NCBI GenBank assembly: GCA_963766295.1
Contig: CAVXYW010000002.1
Span: 62,001-126,000 of the forward strand
Direction of reading: 5' to 3'
Source: JBBDRJ01 sp963766295
Lineage (GTDB): Bacteria; Actinomycetota; JAICYB01
Length of the DNA stretch: 64,000 bases
Numbering within the stretch: the stretch's first letter is position 1; each line of letters opens with the position of its first letter. Below are positions 1 to 8,789 of the stretch, in pieces. Position numbers and translations under genes: made by a program. A model generated the notes under the pieces. It searched no databases. It was not told the DNA's origin and saw only the letters and a list, made by a program, of their open reading frames with translations.

Positions 1-324
1 CGCAGCCTCACCAAAACTGCCAAGGAAGGTGCACCCGGTCCCGAGGGTTCGATCATGAAGCTCGTCCGGACCGCGCTCATCTATCAGATCTCAGAGATCG
101 GAACGGAGATCCTCGGCATGTCCGGCGCGCTGATGGGTGATGGCGCTCCCGACGACGCGTTCTGGTCGCTCAATTTTCTCGGCGCCATGGGCGCCAAGAT
201 CGGCGGCGGGACCGACGACATCATGCGCAACATCATCGGAGAGCGCGTGCTAGGACTTCCGAAGGAGCCGTCCCTCGACCGGGATCAGCCTTTCAGGGAG
301 CTGCGGACGGCAACGAGAGCGTAG
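1..324 (+). CDS. Acyl-CoA dehydrogenase, C-terminal part (truncated by window edge)
   Basis: The frame is open from base 1 and ends at the TAG at 322-324, so only the last 107 residues are present. They belong to the C-terminal helical domain of a FadE-type acyl-CoA dehydrogenase, which introduces the alpha-beta double bond into acyl-CoA using FAD. The diagnostic stretch is GGGTDDIMRNIIGERVLGLP followed by a PFREL tail, nearly the same as the ends of three other dehydrogenases in this window (1996-3240, 24875-26149, 26153-27424). An internal ATG at 55 is not the start because upstream codons continue the family sequence (GPEGSIMK). The aldehyde dehydrogenase follows 33 bp downstream on the same strand, which suggests co-transcription. 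Confidence 0.9.
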   Translation, partial: RSLTKTAKEGAPGPEGSIMKLVRTALIYQISEIGTEILGMSGALMGDGAPDDAFWSLNFLGAMGAKIGGGTDDIMRNIIGERVLGLPKEPSLDRDQPFRELRTATRA

Positions 325-357
325 GGTTTTCAAAGAGCCAACGAAAAGGGGACGAGC

Positions 358-1764
358 GTGAGCGATTTCACGATGGTGATCGGCGGCGAACGCCGCGCGA
401 CGGAGAAGACTTTCGGCGTCATCAATCCGTCGACCGGCGAGGTGCACGAGCAAGCGCCGGAGTGCACCAAGGAACAGCTGGACGAAGCATTCGACGCCGC
501 CGCGAAGGCATACATCGACTGGCGTAGCGACGAGGACGCCCGGCGTGAAGCGCTTCGCAAGGCAGCCGGGATCATGTTCTCCGCCGGCGGCGAGCTCGGC
601 CCGATCCTGACTCGCGAGCAGGGCAAGCCGCTGGCCCAGGCCGGCATCGAGCCCCTGGGAGCCGGGATCTGGCTCAACTACTTCGCCGATCTCGAAGTTC
701 CGAAGGAAGTCATTCAGGACGACGACAACGCTTACGCCGAAGTCGTGCGCAAGCCGATCGGTGTCGTCGCCGCGATCACACCGTGGAACTTCCCGCTGAT
801 ACTCGCGTCGTGGAAGATCGGTCCAGCTCTGCGCGCGGGTAACACGATCGTTCTAAAACCATCTCCCTACACACCGCTCGCAACGTTGAAGATGGTCGAG
901 CTGCTGCAGGAAGCGCTTCCGCCGGGCGTCCTGAACGTCGTCAGTGGTGGCGACGAGCTGGGCAAGTGGATGACTTCGCACCCCGTCCCTCGCAAGATCA
1001 GCTTCACGGGTTCGGTTGCAACCGGTAAGCACGTTGCCTCTTCTGCTGCACCCGACCTCAAGCGCGTGACGCTGGAGCTCGGCGGCAACGACCCGGCAAT
1101 CGTCCTGGACGACGCAGACCCGGCCGTCGTGGCCGACCGTTTGTTCGATCAGGCTTTCGCGAACTGCGGGCAGATCTGCTCGGCCATCAAGCGCGTGTAC
1201 GTGCCGGAAGCGATGCACGACGATCTGGTCGAGCGTTTCGCGGCAAGAGCCAAGGCCATGAAGGTCGGCGACGGGTTCGACGAAGGCGTCGAGATGGGGC
1301 CGATCAACAACGCGCCACAGTACGAGCGCGTGAAAGAGCTCGTTTCGGAAGCGATCGCCGGAGGTGCAACCGCGCACGCCGGTGGACAGGCGATGGATCG
1401 TCCGGGCTATTTCTTCGAGCCGACGGTTCTTTCCGGCGTTTCCGAGGGCACGCGCATCGTGGACGAGGAGCAGTTTGGTCCTGCCCTTCCGGTCATCTCT
1501 TACCGCCACGTCGACGAGGCCCTTGATAGGGCGAACGCGACGATGTTCGGGCTGTCCGGTTCTGTGTGGTCGGGCGACCCCGACCGCGCAGCCGCGGTTG
1601 CGTCTCAGCTCGAGTGCGGTACGGCCTGGGTCAACACGCACCTGAATCTCGCTCCTCACCAGCCGTTCGGCGGCTTCAAGTGGAGCGGACTCGGGGTCGA
1701 GAACGGTCCGTGGGGACTGGCGGCCTTCACCGAGATCCAGGTCCAGTACCGCTCCAAGCTGTAG
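358..1764 (+). CDS. NAD(P)-dependent aldehyde dehydrogenase
   Basis: A 468-residue protein of the aldehyde dehydrogenase superfamily that oxidises aldehydes to acids. Visible hallmarks are the Rossmann-region TPWNFPL with Asn144, the Lys167 cofactor contact in LKPS, GSVATGK near 219, the general base Glu240 in LELGGNDP, and the catalytic Cys274 in GQICSA. EEQFGPALPV and the C-terminal PFGGFKWSG are also typical. Length is close to the usual 470-500. The start is GTG; the 33-bp gap to the upstream acyl-CoA dehydrogenase suggests one transcript. The aldehyde substrate cannot be read from sequence; the neighbours suggest fatty or aromatic aldehydes (inference). Confidence 0.95.
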   Translation: MSDFTMVIGGERRATEKTFGVINPSTGEVHEQAPECTKEQLDEAFDAAAKAYIDWRSDEDARREALRKAAGIMFSAGGELGPILTREQGKPLAQAGIEPLGAGIWLNYFADLEVPKEVIQDDDNAYAEVVRKPIGVVAAITPWNFPLILASWKIGPALRAGNTIVLKPSPYTPLATLKMVELLQEALPPGVLNVVSGGDELGKWMTSHPVPRKISFTGSVATGKHVASSAAPDLKRVTLELGGNDPAIVLDDADPAVVADRLFDQAFANCGQICSAIKRVYVPEAMHDDLVERFAARAKAMKVGDGFDEGVEMGPINNAPQYERVKELVSEAIAGGATAHAGGQAMDRPGYFFEPTVLSGVSEGTRIVDEEQFGPALPVISYRHVDEALDRANATMFGLSGSVWSGDPDRAAAVASQLECGTAWVNTHLNLAPHQPFGGFKWSGLGVENGPWGLAAFTEIQVQYRSKL

Positions 1765-1816
1765 CGCGGCTCGATAAAGGCTAAATCCGCTTCATGCCTG
1801 GGCCGATACCTCAGGT

Positions 1817-1999
1817 ATGAAGGCCGAACATCTGCCTCCTTGCGAGGTGTGCGGGGAGCCGTGCACCGAAATGCACATCGACATCCGGCTGCCCGGGCCG
1901 GGGTCGTATTCGATCAGGCGCGACCTGTGCGCGAAGCACTGGCAAGACGGACAGAAGGCCGCGGATCGGGACACCTCGCACAACCGGCGAATCGCTTAG
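1817..1999 (+). CDS. Small cysteine-rich hypothetical protein
   Basis: A 60-residue protein starting at ATG 1817. It carries an early CEVCGEPC motif and a later CAKHW, giving four Cys and one His in zinc-finger-like spacing. I recognise no family. The spacing suggests a small metal-binding protein rather than an enzyme. No clear Shine-Dalgarno precedes the start. Its TAG stop overlaps the TAA stop of the convergent acyl-CoA dehydrogenase by 4 nt (1996-1999), the arrangement used by most convergent genes here, which supports it being real. Confidence 0.6.
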   Translation: MKAEHLPPCEVCGEPCTEMHIDIRLPGPGSYSIRRDLCAKHWQDGQKAADRDTSHNRRIA

Positions 2000-3240
2000 C
2001 GCTGCGTCCCCACCCTTAATTCGCGGAACGGTACGTCCTTGTCTGTTGCCGGTTCCTTCGGGAGACCGAGCACGCGCTCACCGATGATGTTCTTCATGAT
2101 CTCGTCCGTGCCGCCGCCGAGATGCACGCCCGGCGCCAGCAGATGCGTCGACGACCAGACGCCGTCGTCTGGAGCTTCGTCGCCGACGAGGGCGCCGGCT
2201 ACTCCGAGAATCTCGAGTCCTTTATCGGCGACCTCGGTCAGCAGATCGGACCAAACTAGCTTGGCTATCGAACCTTCCGGCCCGGGGATCGAGCCTTTGG
2301 CGATCTTGGTTATCGCCCGGTAGGTCGTCAGCTCGAGAAGCTTTGCGCGTATGAAAGCGTCCGCCACCTTCTGACGCACGTAAGTGTCTGATTGCGAACG
2401 ACGCGCCAGTGAAATGAGCGGGTCGACCAGTGCTCCGACGTTGAAGCTTCCGGCAACGCTCATGCGCTCGTTCATGAGCACGGTGAGAGCGACGCGCCAT
2501 CCGTCGTTGACGTCGCCAACCCGATCGGTGTCGTGAACCCGTAAATCGGTAAGGAACACTTCGTTGAAGTTCGCTCCGCCGGTCATCTGCTTCAGGGGGC
2601 GGGGCTCGATGCTCGCATCGCTCATGTCGACGATGAAGCACGTGATCCCGCGGTGTTTGGGCGCGTCGGGATCGGTGCGGGTGATGATCAATCCGAAATG
2701 CGCGTAGTGGGCGCCCGACGTCCAAACCTTCTGTCCGTTGATAACCCACTCATCGCCCGAGCTCTCGGCTTTCGTTTGCAGCGCAGCGATATCCGACCCG
2801 GCGTTCGGTTCGCTCCAGAGCTGGCACCAGATCTCGTCCCCGCGGAGCATCGGCGGCAGGTATCGCTGCTTCTGCTCCTCCGTGCCGTGCGCGATGATCG
2901 CAGGACCGATCATCCCCAGTCCGATACCGAAGATGTTGGCCGGCACGTCGTAGTTGGAGAGCTCGTCGTTGAAGACGATGAGCTGGCTCGGTGACAGGTC
3001 GCGGCCTCCGTACTCCTTCGGCCAAGTGAGGCCGGCCCATCCACCTTCGGCAAGCTTTCGCTGCCAGGCCTGAGCGCGCGGGGTGAAGTCGTTGTCTTGC
3101 TCGTCACTGCCTTCGTTCAGCAGTGCGGTAACGGAACCCGATTTCGATTGGTCGGGTGAGATCCGCTTGGCATTGGAATCGAGCCAGGCGCGGACCTCGG
3201 TGCGGAAAGCCGTTTCTTCGGGTGAGTCGTTGAAGTCCAT
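1996..3240 (-). CDS. Acyl-CoA dehydrogenase (FadE-like)
   Basis: A 414-residue, full-length acyl-CoA dehydrogenase: N-terminal helical domain, middle beta domain with QLWSEPNAGSDIAALQT and GQKVWTSGA (FAD/substrate contacts), and C-terminal helices ending GGGTDEIMKNIIGERVLGLP. It catalyses FAD-dependent alpha-beta dehydrogenation of acyl-CoA and passes electrons to ETF. The ATG at 3238-3240 is well placed. A small inverted repeat (AAGGA-GTAG-TCCTT, 3253-3266) lies just upstream. It is closely similar to the fragment at 1-324, so this is a local paralogue family; chain-length preference is unknown. Confidence 0.93.
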   Translation of the reverse strand: MDFNDSPEETAFRTEVRAWLDSNAKRISPDQSKSGSVTALLNEGSDEQDNDFTPRAQAWQRKLAEGGWAGLTWPKEYGGRDLSPSQLIVFNDELSNYDVPANIFGIGLGMIGPAIIAHGTEEQKQRYLPPMLRGDEIWCQLWSEPNAGSDIAALQTKAESSGDEWVINGQKVWTSGAHYAHFGLIITRTDPDAPKHRGITCFIVDMSDASIEPRPLKQMTGGANFNEVFLTDLRVHDTDRVGDVNDGWRVALTVLMNERMSVAGSFNVGALVDPLISLARRSQSDTYVRQKVADAFIRAKLLELTTYRAITKIAKGSIPGPEGSIAKLVWSDLLTEVADKGLEILGVAGALVGDEAPDDGVWSSTHLLAPGVHLGGGTDEIMKNIIGERVLGLPKEPATDKDVPFRELRVGTQR

Positions 3241-3252
3241 GAGTCGTTAGAT

Positions 3253-3266
3253 AAGGAGTAGTCCTT
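3253..3266. promoter_or_regulatory. Short inverted repeat upstream of acyl-CoA dehydrogenase
   Basis: AAGGA and TCCTT flank a 4-nt centre, about 13 bp upstream of the minus-strand start at 3240 and within the 93-bp divergent region shared with the gene at 3334. On the minus strand the repeat could form a small hairpin near the ribosome-binding region or be an operator half-pair. The arms are only 5 bp, so chance is possible. Confidence 0.25.
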
Positions 3267-3333
3267 AAGGGGCGTAGCCTGCGCACGTCCCGTGATTGAC
3301 AGGTTCTCGAATGTACACGACGATTAACAAATC

Positions 3334-4746
3334 TTGAGCGGGGGCGCGCCGAACCGGGGGAAGCGTTTCCGTCGCGCACTCATTGGCGTGACCCTCGTGG
3401 CCGGTATTTCGCTCGGTCCGACCAGCGCAAGCGCGCAGACGCCGTCGGTCACTCCGCAGTTCGCTGGGTTGTTCCAGGCCATCCGCGACATCATCGGTCC
3501 TATCGCGCCGCAGTCCAAGGCCGTCGCCGACGCGCTGGGCGCCCTCGGCTCCCAGTTCGAGGCTTTGAGCGCGTCCGGCGGTGACGCCGCGCACGCCATC
3601 TCCGGCCCCGCGGCCGAGCAGCTCGTCAACGCATTGATCGCGCTCAATGAAGCGCTCGCCGAAAACGTGCCGGCCATGGCCGAATCGCTTGCGCAACTGA
3701 ACGATTTGGCCGAGCAGGTTGCCGAAGCCATTTCCGGCGGCGCCGATCAAGTGGACGGCGCCATCACCTCGAACGAGGAGCAGCTCAAGGCGCTCGGCAC
3801 GCAGATGGCGCCGATCCTGACGTCGCTGTGCCGCGCTCAGGGTCCGGCAGCGCTCGTGATGGGGTTCGTCGCGTTCGGATACATGTTCGACGGTTTGCTC
3901 ATCCCGCTGAAAACGGCTTGCACGCCCCCTCCGCCACCGCCGAATATTCCGTTGGACTTCGCAGCGATGGCCGCCGACTTTGGCGCGCTCACCGAGCAGC
4001 TCTTCTTGACCTTCGAGCCCTTCAGCGACGTTCTTCAACCCGTAGCCGAGCCGGTGTGTGTTGCCGTCGCCCCGACCATCGTCGTCGCGGCGCTCGGGGG
4101 AGGGTCGCTGCCGGTGTCGTTCCCGGTTAGCGGTCTGGTCGCTCCCGTTTCTGTCGTGTGTTCGTTCGGCAAGGGGCCAGATGCATTGCAAGGCTTGCTC
4201 GTTGCATCGTCACGCACGATCGAGCCGTTTGCGCCTGCAGCCGATCAAGCGACGGACGCGATCAATGAGCTCAGGCCGTTGACCGATCTACTTGCTCCGG
4301 TCACGGATCCGCTGACGAGTCCGTTGTGCACGCTCGGCCCCCTCGGCGATCTCGGTGCCGCTCTGGCCGTTCCGATCGACACGCCGATAAAGCCGTTGAC
4401 CGTTCTCAACAACGCGCTGCTTCCGTTCTGCGGGATACCCGAACTCGTTTCGGAGATTCCCGAGGTTGTGGACGACGCAACCGACGATCTGCCACCTGTG
4501 GCCGTGGGCGCCGGCACGTTCACGCCACCGCGTTCCTTCACGGTGGACGTCCCCGGCATCGGTGGGACGCCGGCCGTCGGCCCGGTCGCGCTCGGGGGCC
4601 CGGGCGAAGGGCAAACCGTGTCGGGCGTGATCACTCGCGCGGGCTGGCTTCTCATCCTCGCGACCGTTCTGGCCGCGCTCGCGCTGGCTTCGTTGTTGAT
4701 GCCGCGCCGGCGCGCGATCGCATGGTTGTTGCGGATAACCCGCTAG
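3334..4746 (+). CDS. Secreted, membrane-anchored hypothetical protein
   Basis: A 470-residue protein from a TTG start without an obvious Shine-Dalgarno. Residues 1-35 form a signal peptide: basic RGKRFRR, hydrophobic core, SASAQ cleavage site. The body is Ala/Leu-rich with amphipathic helical segments, a CTPPPPPPNIP proline run and scattered cysteines. Near residue 435 a single hydrophobic segment (WLLILATVLAALALASLL) is followed by a basic tail (MPRRRAIAW), so the protein probably stays anchored by its C-terminus. No LPXTG motif is present. No known domain was recognised. Its stop overlaps the convergent stop of the next gene in a CTAG (4743-4746). Confidence 0.75.
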   Translation: MSGGAPNRGKRFRRALIGVTLVAGISLGPTSASAQTPSVTPQFAGLFQAIRDIIGPIAPQSKAVADALGALGSQFEALSASGGDAAHAISGPAAEQLVNALIALNEALAENVPAMAESLAQLNDLAEQVAEAISGGADQVDGAITSNEEQLKALGTQMAPILTSLCRAQGPAALVMGFVAFGYMFDGLLIPLKTACTPPPPPPNIPLDFAAMAADFGALTEQLFLTFEPFSDVLQPVAEPVCVAVAPTIVVAALGGGSLPVSFPVSGLVAPVSVVCSFGKGPDALQGLLVASSRTIEPFAPAADQATDAINELRPLTDLLAPVTDPLTSPLCTLGPLGDLGAALAVPIDTPIKPLTVLNNALLPFCGIPELVSEIPEVVDDATDDLPPVAVGAGTFTPPRSFTVDVPGIGGTPAVGPVALGGPGEGQTVSGVITRAGWLLILATVLAALALASLLMPRRRAIAWLLRITR

Positions 4747-5210
4747 CGACGCTCCAACACGAACACGCGGATGTCGCGGCCCGACCGTTTCACGTACGTG
4801 TTATAGGCGGGCCACATCGCGACGAACTTCGGCCAGAGCTGGTTTTTTTCGTCGTCCGACACCTTCCGCGCGCGAACCGGAACGGTCTCGCCGCCGACCA
4901 CAACCTCGACATCCGGATTGGCGAGAAGATTCCCCGACCAAAGCGGGTGTGTGTCCTGGCCCCAATTGGTCGCCGCCAGTGCCCAGCCGTTGTCCAGCTC
5001 TACATAAGACAGCGGTGATCGGAATTCGCGACCGCTCTTTCGTCCCTGATGGATAAGGATGAACGTCGGCACCAACGTTTGACCTAACGTTCGCTTCCCG
5101 CCGGTGAGGCGGCTCACGGCTCGATCGATCTTGGGGAGCGTCTTCTTGAAGGCGAAACGGAACGCTCGCGTATGTCCTAGTCGTTTCATCAGGCTTTGGT
5201 AGGCGCCCAC
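4743..5210 (-). CDS. Deazaflavin (F420)-type nitroreductase-family protein
   Basis: A 155-residue split-barrel protein resembling the Ddn/FDOR family of actinobacteria, which bind F420 or related cofactors and reduce quinones, nitro compounds or lipids. Supporting stretches are LIHQGRKSGREFRSPL, which resembles the usual 'T-GRKSG--R--PL' cofactor loop, and a later NPDVEVVVGGETVPVRAR. The start is taken as GTG 5210; an in-frame ATG at 5189 is an alternative. It is divergent from the carboxylesterase 47 bp away. Substrate is unknown. A second member of this fold is at 53764-54147. Confidence 0.8.
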   Translation of the reverse strand: MGAYQSLMKRLGHTRAFRFAFKKTLPKIDRAVSRLTGGKRTLGQTLVPTFILIHQGRKSGREFRSPLSYVELDNGWALAATNWGQDTHPLWSGNLLANPDVEVVVGGETVPVRARKVSDDEKNQLWPKFVAMWPAYNTYVKRSGRDIRVFVLERR

Positions 5211-5257
5211 GGCCCTTGTCTACTCTTGGAGAACACCAACCGGCAAGGGGGACATGG

Positions 5258-6796
5258 ATGAGCGGTCAGATCGCGAGCACCGAGCAGGGAAAGGTCGAAG
5301 GCATTGAGAAGCTCGGCTGCCTGCAATTCAGGGGCATCCCGTTCGCCGCGCCGCCGGTTGGTGATCTTCGCTGGATGCTTCCGCAACCGCACCCGTCCTG
5401 GGACGGCGTCCGCGACGCCTCGGAGTACGGGCCGATGAGTCCTCAGATGTCGGGAACCATGGAGCAGCTCGGGGGTGACCGGCAGGTCGATCCCGATCCG
5501 CAATCCGAGGATTGCCTGACGCTGAACGTCTTCACACCCGGAATCGATGGCTCGCTTCCCGTGATGGTTTGGATCCACGGCGGCGCCTTCTCTACAGGCT
5601 CGGGACGAGTTCCCTGGTACTCCGCACACAACTTCGCGCGTGACGGGATCGTCACGGTCACGATCAACTACAGGCTCAACGCCTTCGGCTCTCTATATCT
5701 AGAGGAGCTGTTCGGTTCGGAATTCCGGCACTCGGGGATCTGTGGCATCGCCGATCAGGTCGCGGCCTTGCAGTGGGTGCAGGCGAACATCGCCAACTTC
5801 GGTGGCGATCCGCAGAATGTGACGATCTTCGGCGAGTCGGCCGGAGGAATGAGCGTCGGAACTTTGATGGCCACGCCGAGCGCCAAGGGATTGTTCAGCA
5901 AGGCGATACCGCAGTCGGGTGCGGCCCATGCAACGAACTCACAGGAGATCGGCACGCGGATCGCCCGGAAGTTCTGCGAGCACGTAGGCGTCGAGCCGGG
6001 GGATGTCGCGGCACTTCGCGCACTTACATCGGAGCAGCTGATGGACGGCGTTACGAAGCTCGGCGCGGGTCTGGTTACAGACAACGCCGAAGTGTTCGGG
6101 GCCGATTTCTCAGGGTTTGCCATGCCGCACCAACCCATTTGGGGCAGCGATGTGCTACCGAAGCCGCCGATAGACGCGCTTCAAGATGGTGCGGCGTCGG
6201 ACATAACGACGCTTGTGGGAACAACGCTCGAGGAATGGAAGCTGTTCTCGATCATGCTTCCCAAGGAAGCTTTGCGAACGCGAGCGGTGCGTCCGTTGCG
6301 CAATCTGAGCGAGAAGGCGGGGCGCTCTGCCGACGAGGTCGTTGCTGCTTACGAAGCGGCCGGTATCTCGGACGAACTCGATCTGCGCAACGCACTGGAG
6401 ACGGATCGCAATTTCCGGATCCCCGCCATCCGTCTGGCTGAGGCGCAGGTCGGCAGCGGCGCTCCCACGTGGATGTACAGGTTCGATTGGAAGACTCCTG
6501 CCTTCGGTGGGCGCATGGGTGCGTGCCACGCACTCGAGATCCCATTCGTCTTCGACAACCTGGATGCTCCGGGCGTTGAGATCTTCACCGGCGGCGAAGC
6601 GCCTCAACAACTAGCAACCACGATGCATGCAGCGTGGGTTTCGTTCGCGAAGAGTGGCAACCCAGGCATCGCCGCTCTGCCCGATTGGCCTCAGTACGAC
6701 CAATCGAGGCGCCCGACGATGCTCTTGAACGAAGAGTGCCGCGTTGAGGACGATCCGGACGGAAAGCTAAGAAGCGTGTGGGACGGCCTGCACTGA
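5258..6796 (+). CDS. Type B carboxylesterase
   Basis: A 512-residue alpha/beta hydrolase of the carboxylesterase/cholinesterase family, hydrolysing carboxylic esters. It shows the N-terminal GIPFAAPPVG, the SEDCLTLNV block, the oxyanion HGGAF (107-111), the nucleophile Ser194 in FGESAGG and a late catalytic His in ACHALEIPF. The frame is open back to a TTG at 5216, but I choose ATG 5258 because AAGGGG sits 7 nt upstream and the protein then starts directly with family sequence. No signal peptide, so it is probably cytoplasmic. Its stop lies 3 bp from that of the convergent winged-helix gene. Confidence 0.95.
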   Translation: MSGQIASTEQGKVEGIEKLGCLQFRGIPFAAPPVGDLRWMLPQPHPSWDGVRDASEYGPMSPQMSGTMEQLGGDRQVDPDPQSEDCLTLNVFTPGIDGSLPVMVWIHGGAFSTGSGRVPWYSAHNFARDGIVTVTINYRLNAFGSLYLEELFGSEFRHSGICGIADQVAALQWVQANIANFGGDPQNVTIFGESAGGMSVGTLMATPSAKGLFSKAIPQSGAAHATNSQEIGTRIARKFCEHVGVEPGDVAALRALTSEQLMDGVTKLGAGLVTDNAEVFGADFSGFAMPHQPIWGSDVLPKPPIDALQDGAASDITTLVGTTLEEWKLFSIMLPKEALRTRAVRPLRNLSEKAGRSADEVVAAYEAAGISDELDLRNALETDRNFRIPAIRLAEAQVGSGAPTWMYRFDWKTPAFGGRMGACHALEIPFVFDNLDAPGVEIFTGGEAPQQLATTMHAAWVSFAKSGNPGIAALPDWPQYDQSRRPTMLLNEECRVEDDPDGKLRSVWDGLH

Positions 6797-6799
6797 TCG

Positions 6800-7129
6800 T
6801 TACGGCTTAGTGGTCTTCAAGTAAGAACGGCCTCTGGGCGATATCGAGTAGCCCACTTCGAGGCTGTAGGTCAGACCGAGGCCTTTGAGCTTGTAGACAA
6901 GGGCCTTGAACGCGTAGCGGTCCAGGTTCATCTGGCGCGCGAGCATCGTCGAGACGACGCCGGGTTGTTCGCTTATGAGCTGAAGCGTTCGGCGTGTCCA
7001 AGGACCAACTCCCGACGTGTCGTCCAGTTTGTCGAGCCGTTTGTCGATGGCTGCGACGTCGGTTTCGGTGAGTTGGCTTTTCTCGGCGAGGTAGGCCCAG
7101 TCTTTCGGCCCTTTGCGTTTCGAGCTCAC
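6800..7129 (-). CDS. Small winged-helix-like protein
   Basis: A 109-residue protein. The frame is open upstream to 7432, but the upstream part is antisense to the thioesterase. The GTG at 7127-7129 overlaps the thioesterase TGA in a GTGA, the typical coupled start. Residues 1-30 are charged; residues 45-109 have the helix-turn-helix plus wing pattern (GPWTRRTLQLISEQPG, VVSTMLARQMNLD, FKALVYKLKGLGLT, then a Gly-rich wing GYSISPRG). It is therefore probably DNA-binding or a protein-interaction winged helix. As the last gene of an SDR-thioesterase operon it may be the local regulator acting at the 8790-8808 palindrome (inference). Confidence 0.7.
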   Translation of the reverse strand: MSSKRKGPKDWAYLAEKSQLTETDVAAIDKRLDKLDDTSGVGPWTRRTLQLISEQPGVVSTMLARQMNLDRYAFKALVYKLKGLGLTYSLEVGYSISPRGRSYLKTTKP

Positions 7130-7926
7130 GTCGGTTGCAATGCGAGGCTTTGCTGCGCGTAGGCCAGTGTGCCGGCAGAGTCCTGCATCTCGGTGCGAGT
7201 CACACCGATACCGTCTGGGTTCCACGCCGACTCGGCGTCGATGCGGATCCACTCGTCGTCGGTATCCCTGAGCAAGCGCACGTCGAGGTCGGCGTTCATG
7301 AACATGACGGGAGGTGGCCAGGACTCGGAAGCCGGTCCGCTCAACCCGTTGCCGAAATCGCCGCATACCGCAACACGTGCCATCGGGGAGATCGTTTGGC
7401 CCGGCACTACCGGGATGAGCAAGCGCATCCATACCGCACCGGTTCCGGGAAGCGGAAGGCTGCCCTTCGCGCGCATCTCAACCCCTAGTCCGACGATCTG
7501 AGCACTAGTGCGGCCTGAAGGAATCCGCGGAGGCTGGTATTCGTCGATCGAGTCGACGGCCGACTGCGATTTCGTTCGCATCGCGTCCGGAACATTCACT
7601 TCGATGGGGCGTAGCCGCAGTAACGACGCGCGCGCCACGAGTTTTCCGTCCGTAGACAATTCGATCTCGCTTACGTGCGCGCGGCGTCCGGATCTGACTT
7701 CGCGGATGCTCGGTACAAGAGGTGCTTTTGCCGGAGGCCGCAGATACTCGGCGGTCAAGCGCACCGACCTGAGTTCGGGATCGCTGGAGCGCTCGAGCAA
7801 CGTGGCGCACAGGGCGGCTATCGGCCCTCCGTGCAGAAGTCCCGCGCCCCAAGGGCCTGTGGAGGCATCGGTCGGGACGAACGCCGAGCCGTCGGGGATG
7901 AAGAAAGCGGTGGGGGCTTCGGTCAC
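7126..7926 (-). CDS. Acyl-CoA thioesterase-like (double hot-dog) protein
   Basis: A 266-residue protein matching the actinobacterial thioesterase/TesB-like double hot-dog family, which hydrolyses acyl-CoA. The N-terminal half has GPWGAGLLHGGPIAALCATL, the hot-dog helix, and RLTAEYLRPPAKAPL; the second half has FMNADLDVRLLRDTDDEWI and ends in the usual TQMQDS-like region (TRTEMQDSAGTLAYAQQSL). Its ATG overlaps the stop of the upstream SDR (ATGA, 7923-7926) and its own stop overlaps the next start (GTGA), so all three genes are translationally coupled. Substrate is unknown; the SDR partner suggests a hydroxyacyl- or ketoacyl-CoA pathway. Confidence 0.88.
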   Translation of the reverse strand: MTEAPTAFFIPDGSAFVPTDASTGPWGAGLLHGGPIAALCATLLERSSDPELRSVRLTAEYLRPPAKAPLVPSIREVRSGRRAHVSEIELSTDGKLVARASLLRLRPIEVNVPDAMRTKSQSAVDSIDEYQPPRIPSGRTSAQIVGLGVEMRAKGSLPLPGTGAVWMRLLIPVVPGQTISPMARVAVCGDFGNGLSGPASESWPPPVMFMNADLDVRLLRDTDDEWIRIDAESAWNPDGIGVTRTEMQDSAGTLAYAQQSLALQPT

Positions 7927-8762
7927 TCCGTGTAGAACCCGCCGTCGGGGTGCAAGATTTCCCCGGTGAAGTACGACGATTCGTCCGAGGCCAGGAAGAG
8001 CGCGGCGTTAGCCACGTCCTGAGGTTCGCCGATGCGCTTCAACGGGATCTGCGTCAAAGCCAGATCTGCGATCCCCGGGAAGTCGCCCATGAACGCCGTC
8101 ATGTTCGTGTTGATGTAGCCCGGTCCGATCGCGTTCACCCGAACGCCGTGGGGGCCGAGATTCTGCGCAACCGACTTGGTAAGCATCCAAACGCCGGCTT
8201 TGGAAACGGCGTAGGAAAGAGGACCGGCTTCCGGCCGCTTCGCAGCGATCGAAGCGAGCGTGATGATCGATCCCTTGCCTTGGTCGACCATGTACGGCCC
8301 AACCGCGGCGATCGCCAGCATCGTGCCGGTGAGGTTGATGGTCAGTACTCTGTTCCAGCCGTCCAGATCGAAGTTGCGAAGGTTGTCCGCCGGCGACATC
8401 ACCTCGGTCATGGCATCGGTGATGAGCCTCGACGTGGTGTCGCGATCTCCGGAAACGTAAGCAGGGTGAGAGATGCCGGCCGCAGTCACAAGGATGTCGA
8501 TCTGCCCGAAACGTTCGACGGCAGTTTGAGCCATCGCGACGTTGTCGTCCTTGCTCGATGCGTCAACGTGGTGGAAGAGCGCTTCCCGTCCCTGTTCCTT
8601 GACCAAGGAGACGGTCTCGGCTCCCGGTTCGTCCTGGATGTCGGCGACGAGGATGTTCGCGCCTTCTTCGGCGAAGCGGACGGCGCAAGCTCTACCGATT
8701 CCGTTACCGCCGCCGGTGACTACGGCTGTGCGTCCGTCGAGTCGTCCAATCGTGTTTGCCAT
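7923..8762 (-). CDS. Short-chain dehydrogenase/reductase
   Basis: A 279-residue SDR that oxidises or reduces an alcohol/ketone with NAD(P). It has the cofactor motif TGGGNGIGRA near the N-terminus, a diverged TAAG (normally NNAG) and catalytic YAVSK. An insertion around DAMTEVMSPADNLRNFDLDGW precedes the NLTGTM helix. The frame is open to 8861, but ATG 8762 begins family sequence right away. An 8-3-8 palindrome (8790-8808) sits 28 bp upstream. It is the first gene of a coupled operon with the thioesterase and winged-helix protein. The C-terminal PDGGFYTE is typical of FabG-like enzymes. Confidence 0.92.
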   Translation of the reverse strand: MANTIGRLDGRTAVVTGGGNGIGRACAVRFAEEGANILVADIQDEPGAETVSLVKEQGREALFHHVDASSKDDNVAMAQTAVERFGQIDILVTAAGISHPAYVSGDRDTTSRLITDAMTEVMSPADNLRNFDLDGWNRVLTINLTGTMLAIAAVGPYMVDQGKGSIITLASIAAKRPEAGPLSYAVSKAGVWMLTKSVAQNLGPHGVRVNAIGPGYINTNMTAFMGDFPGIADLALTQIPLKRIGEPQDVANAALFLASDESSYFTGEILHPDGGFYTE

Positions 8763-8789
8763 AGGCCGGGGAGCGTAACAACTACGCGA

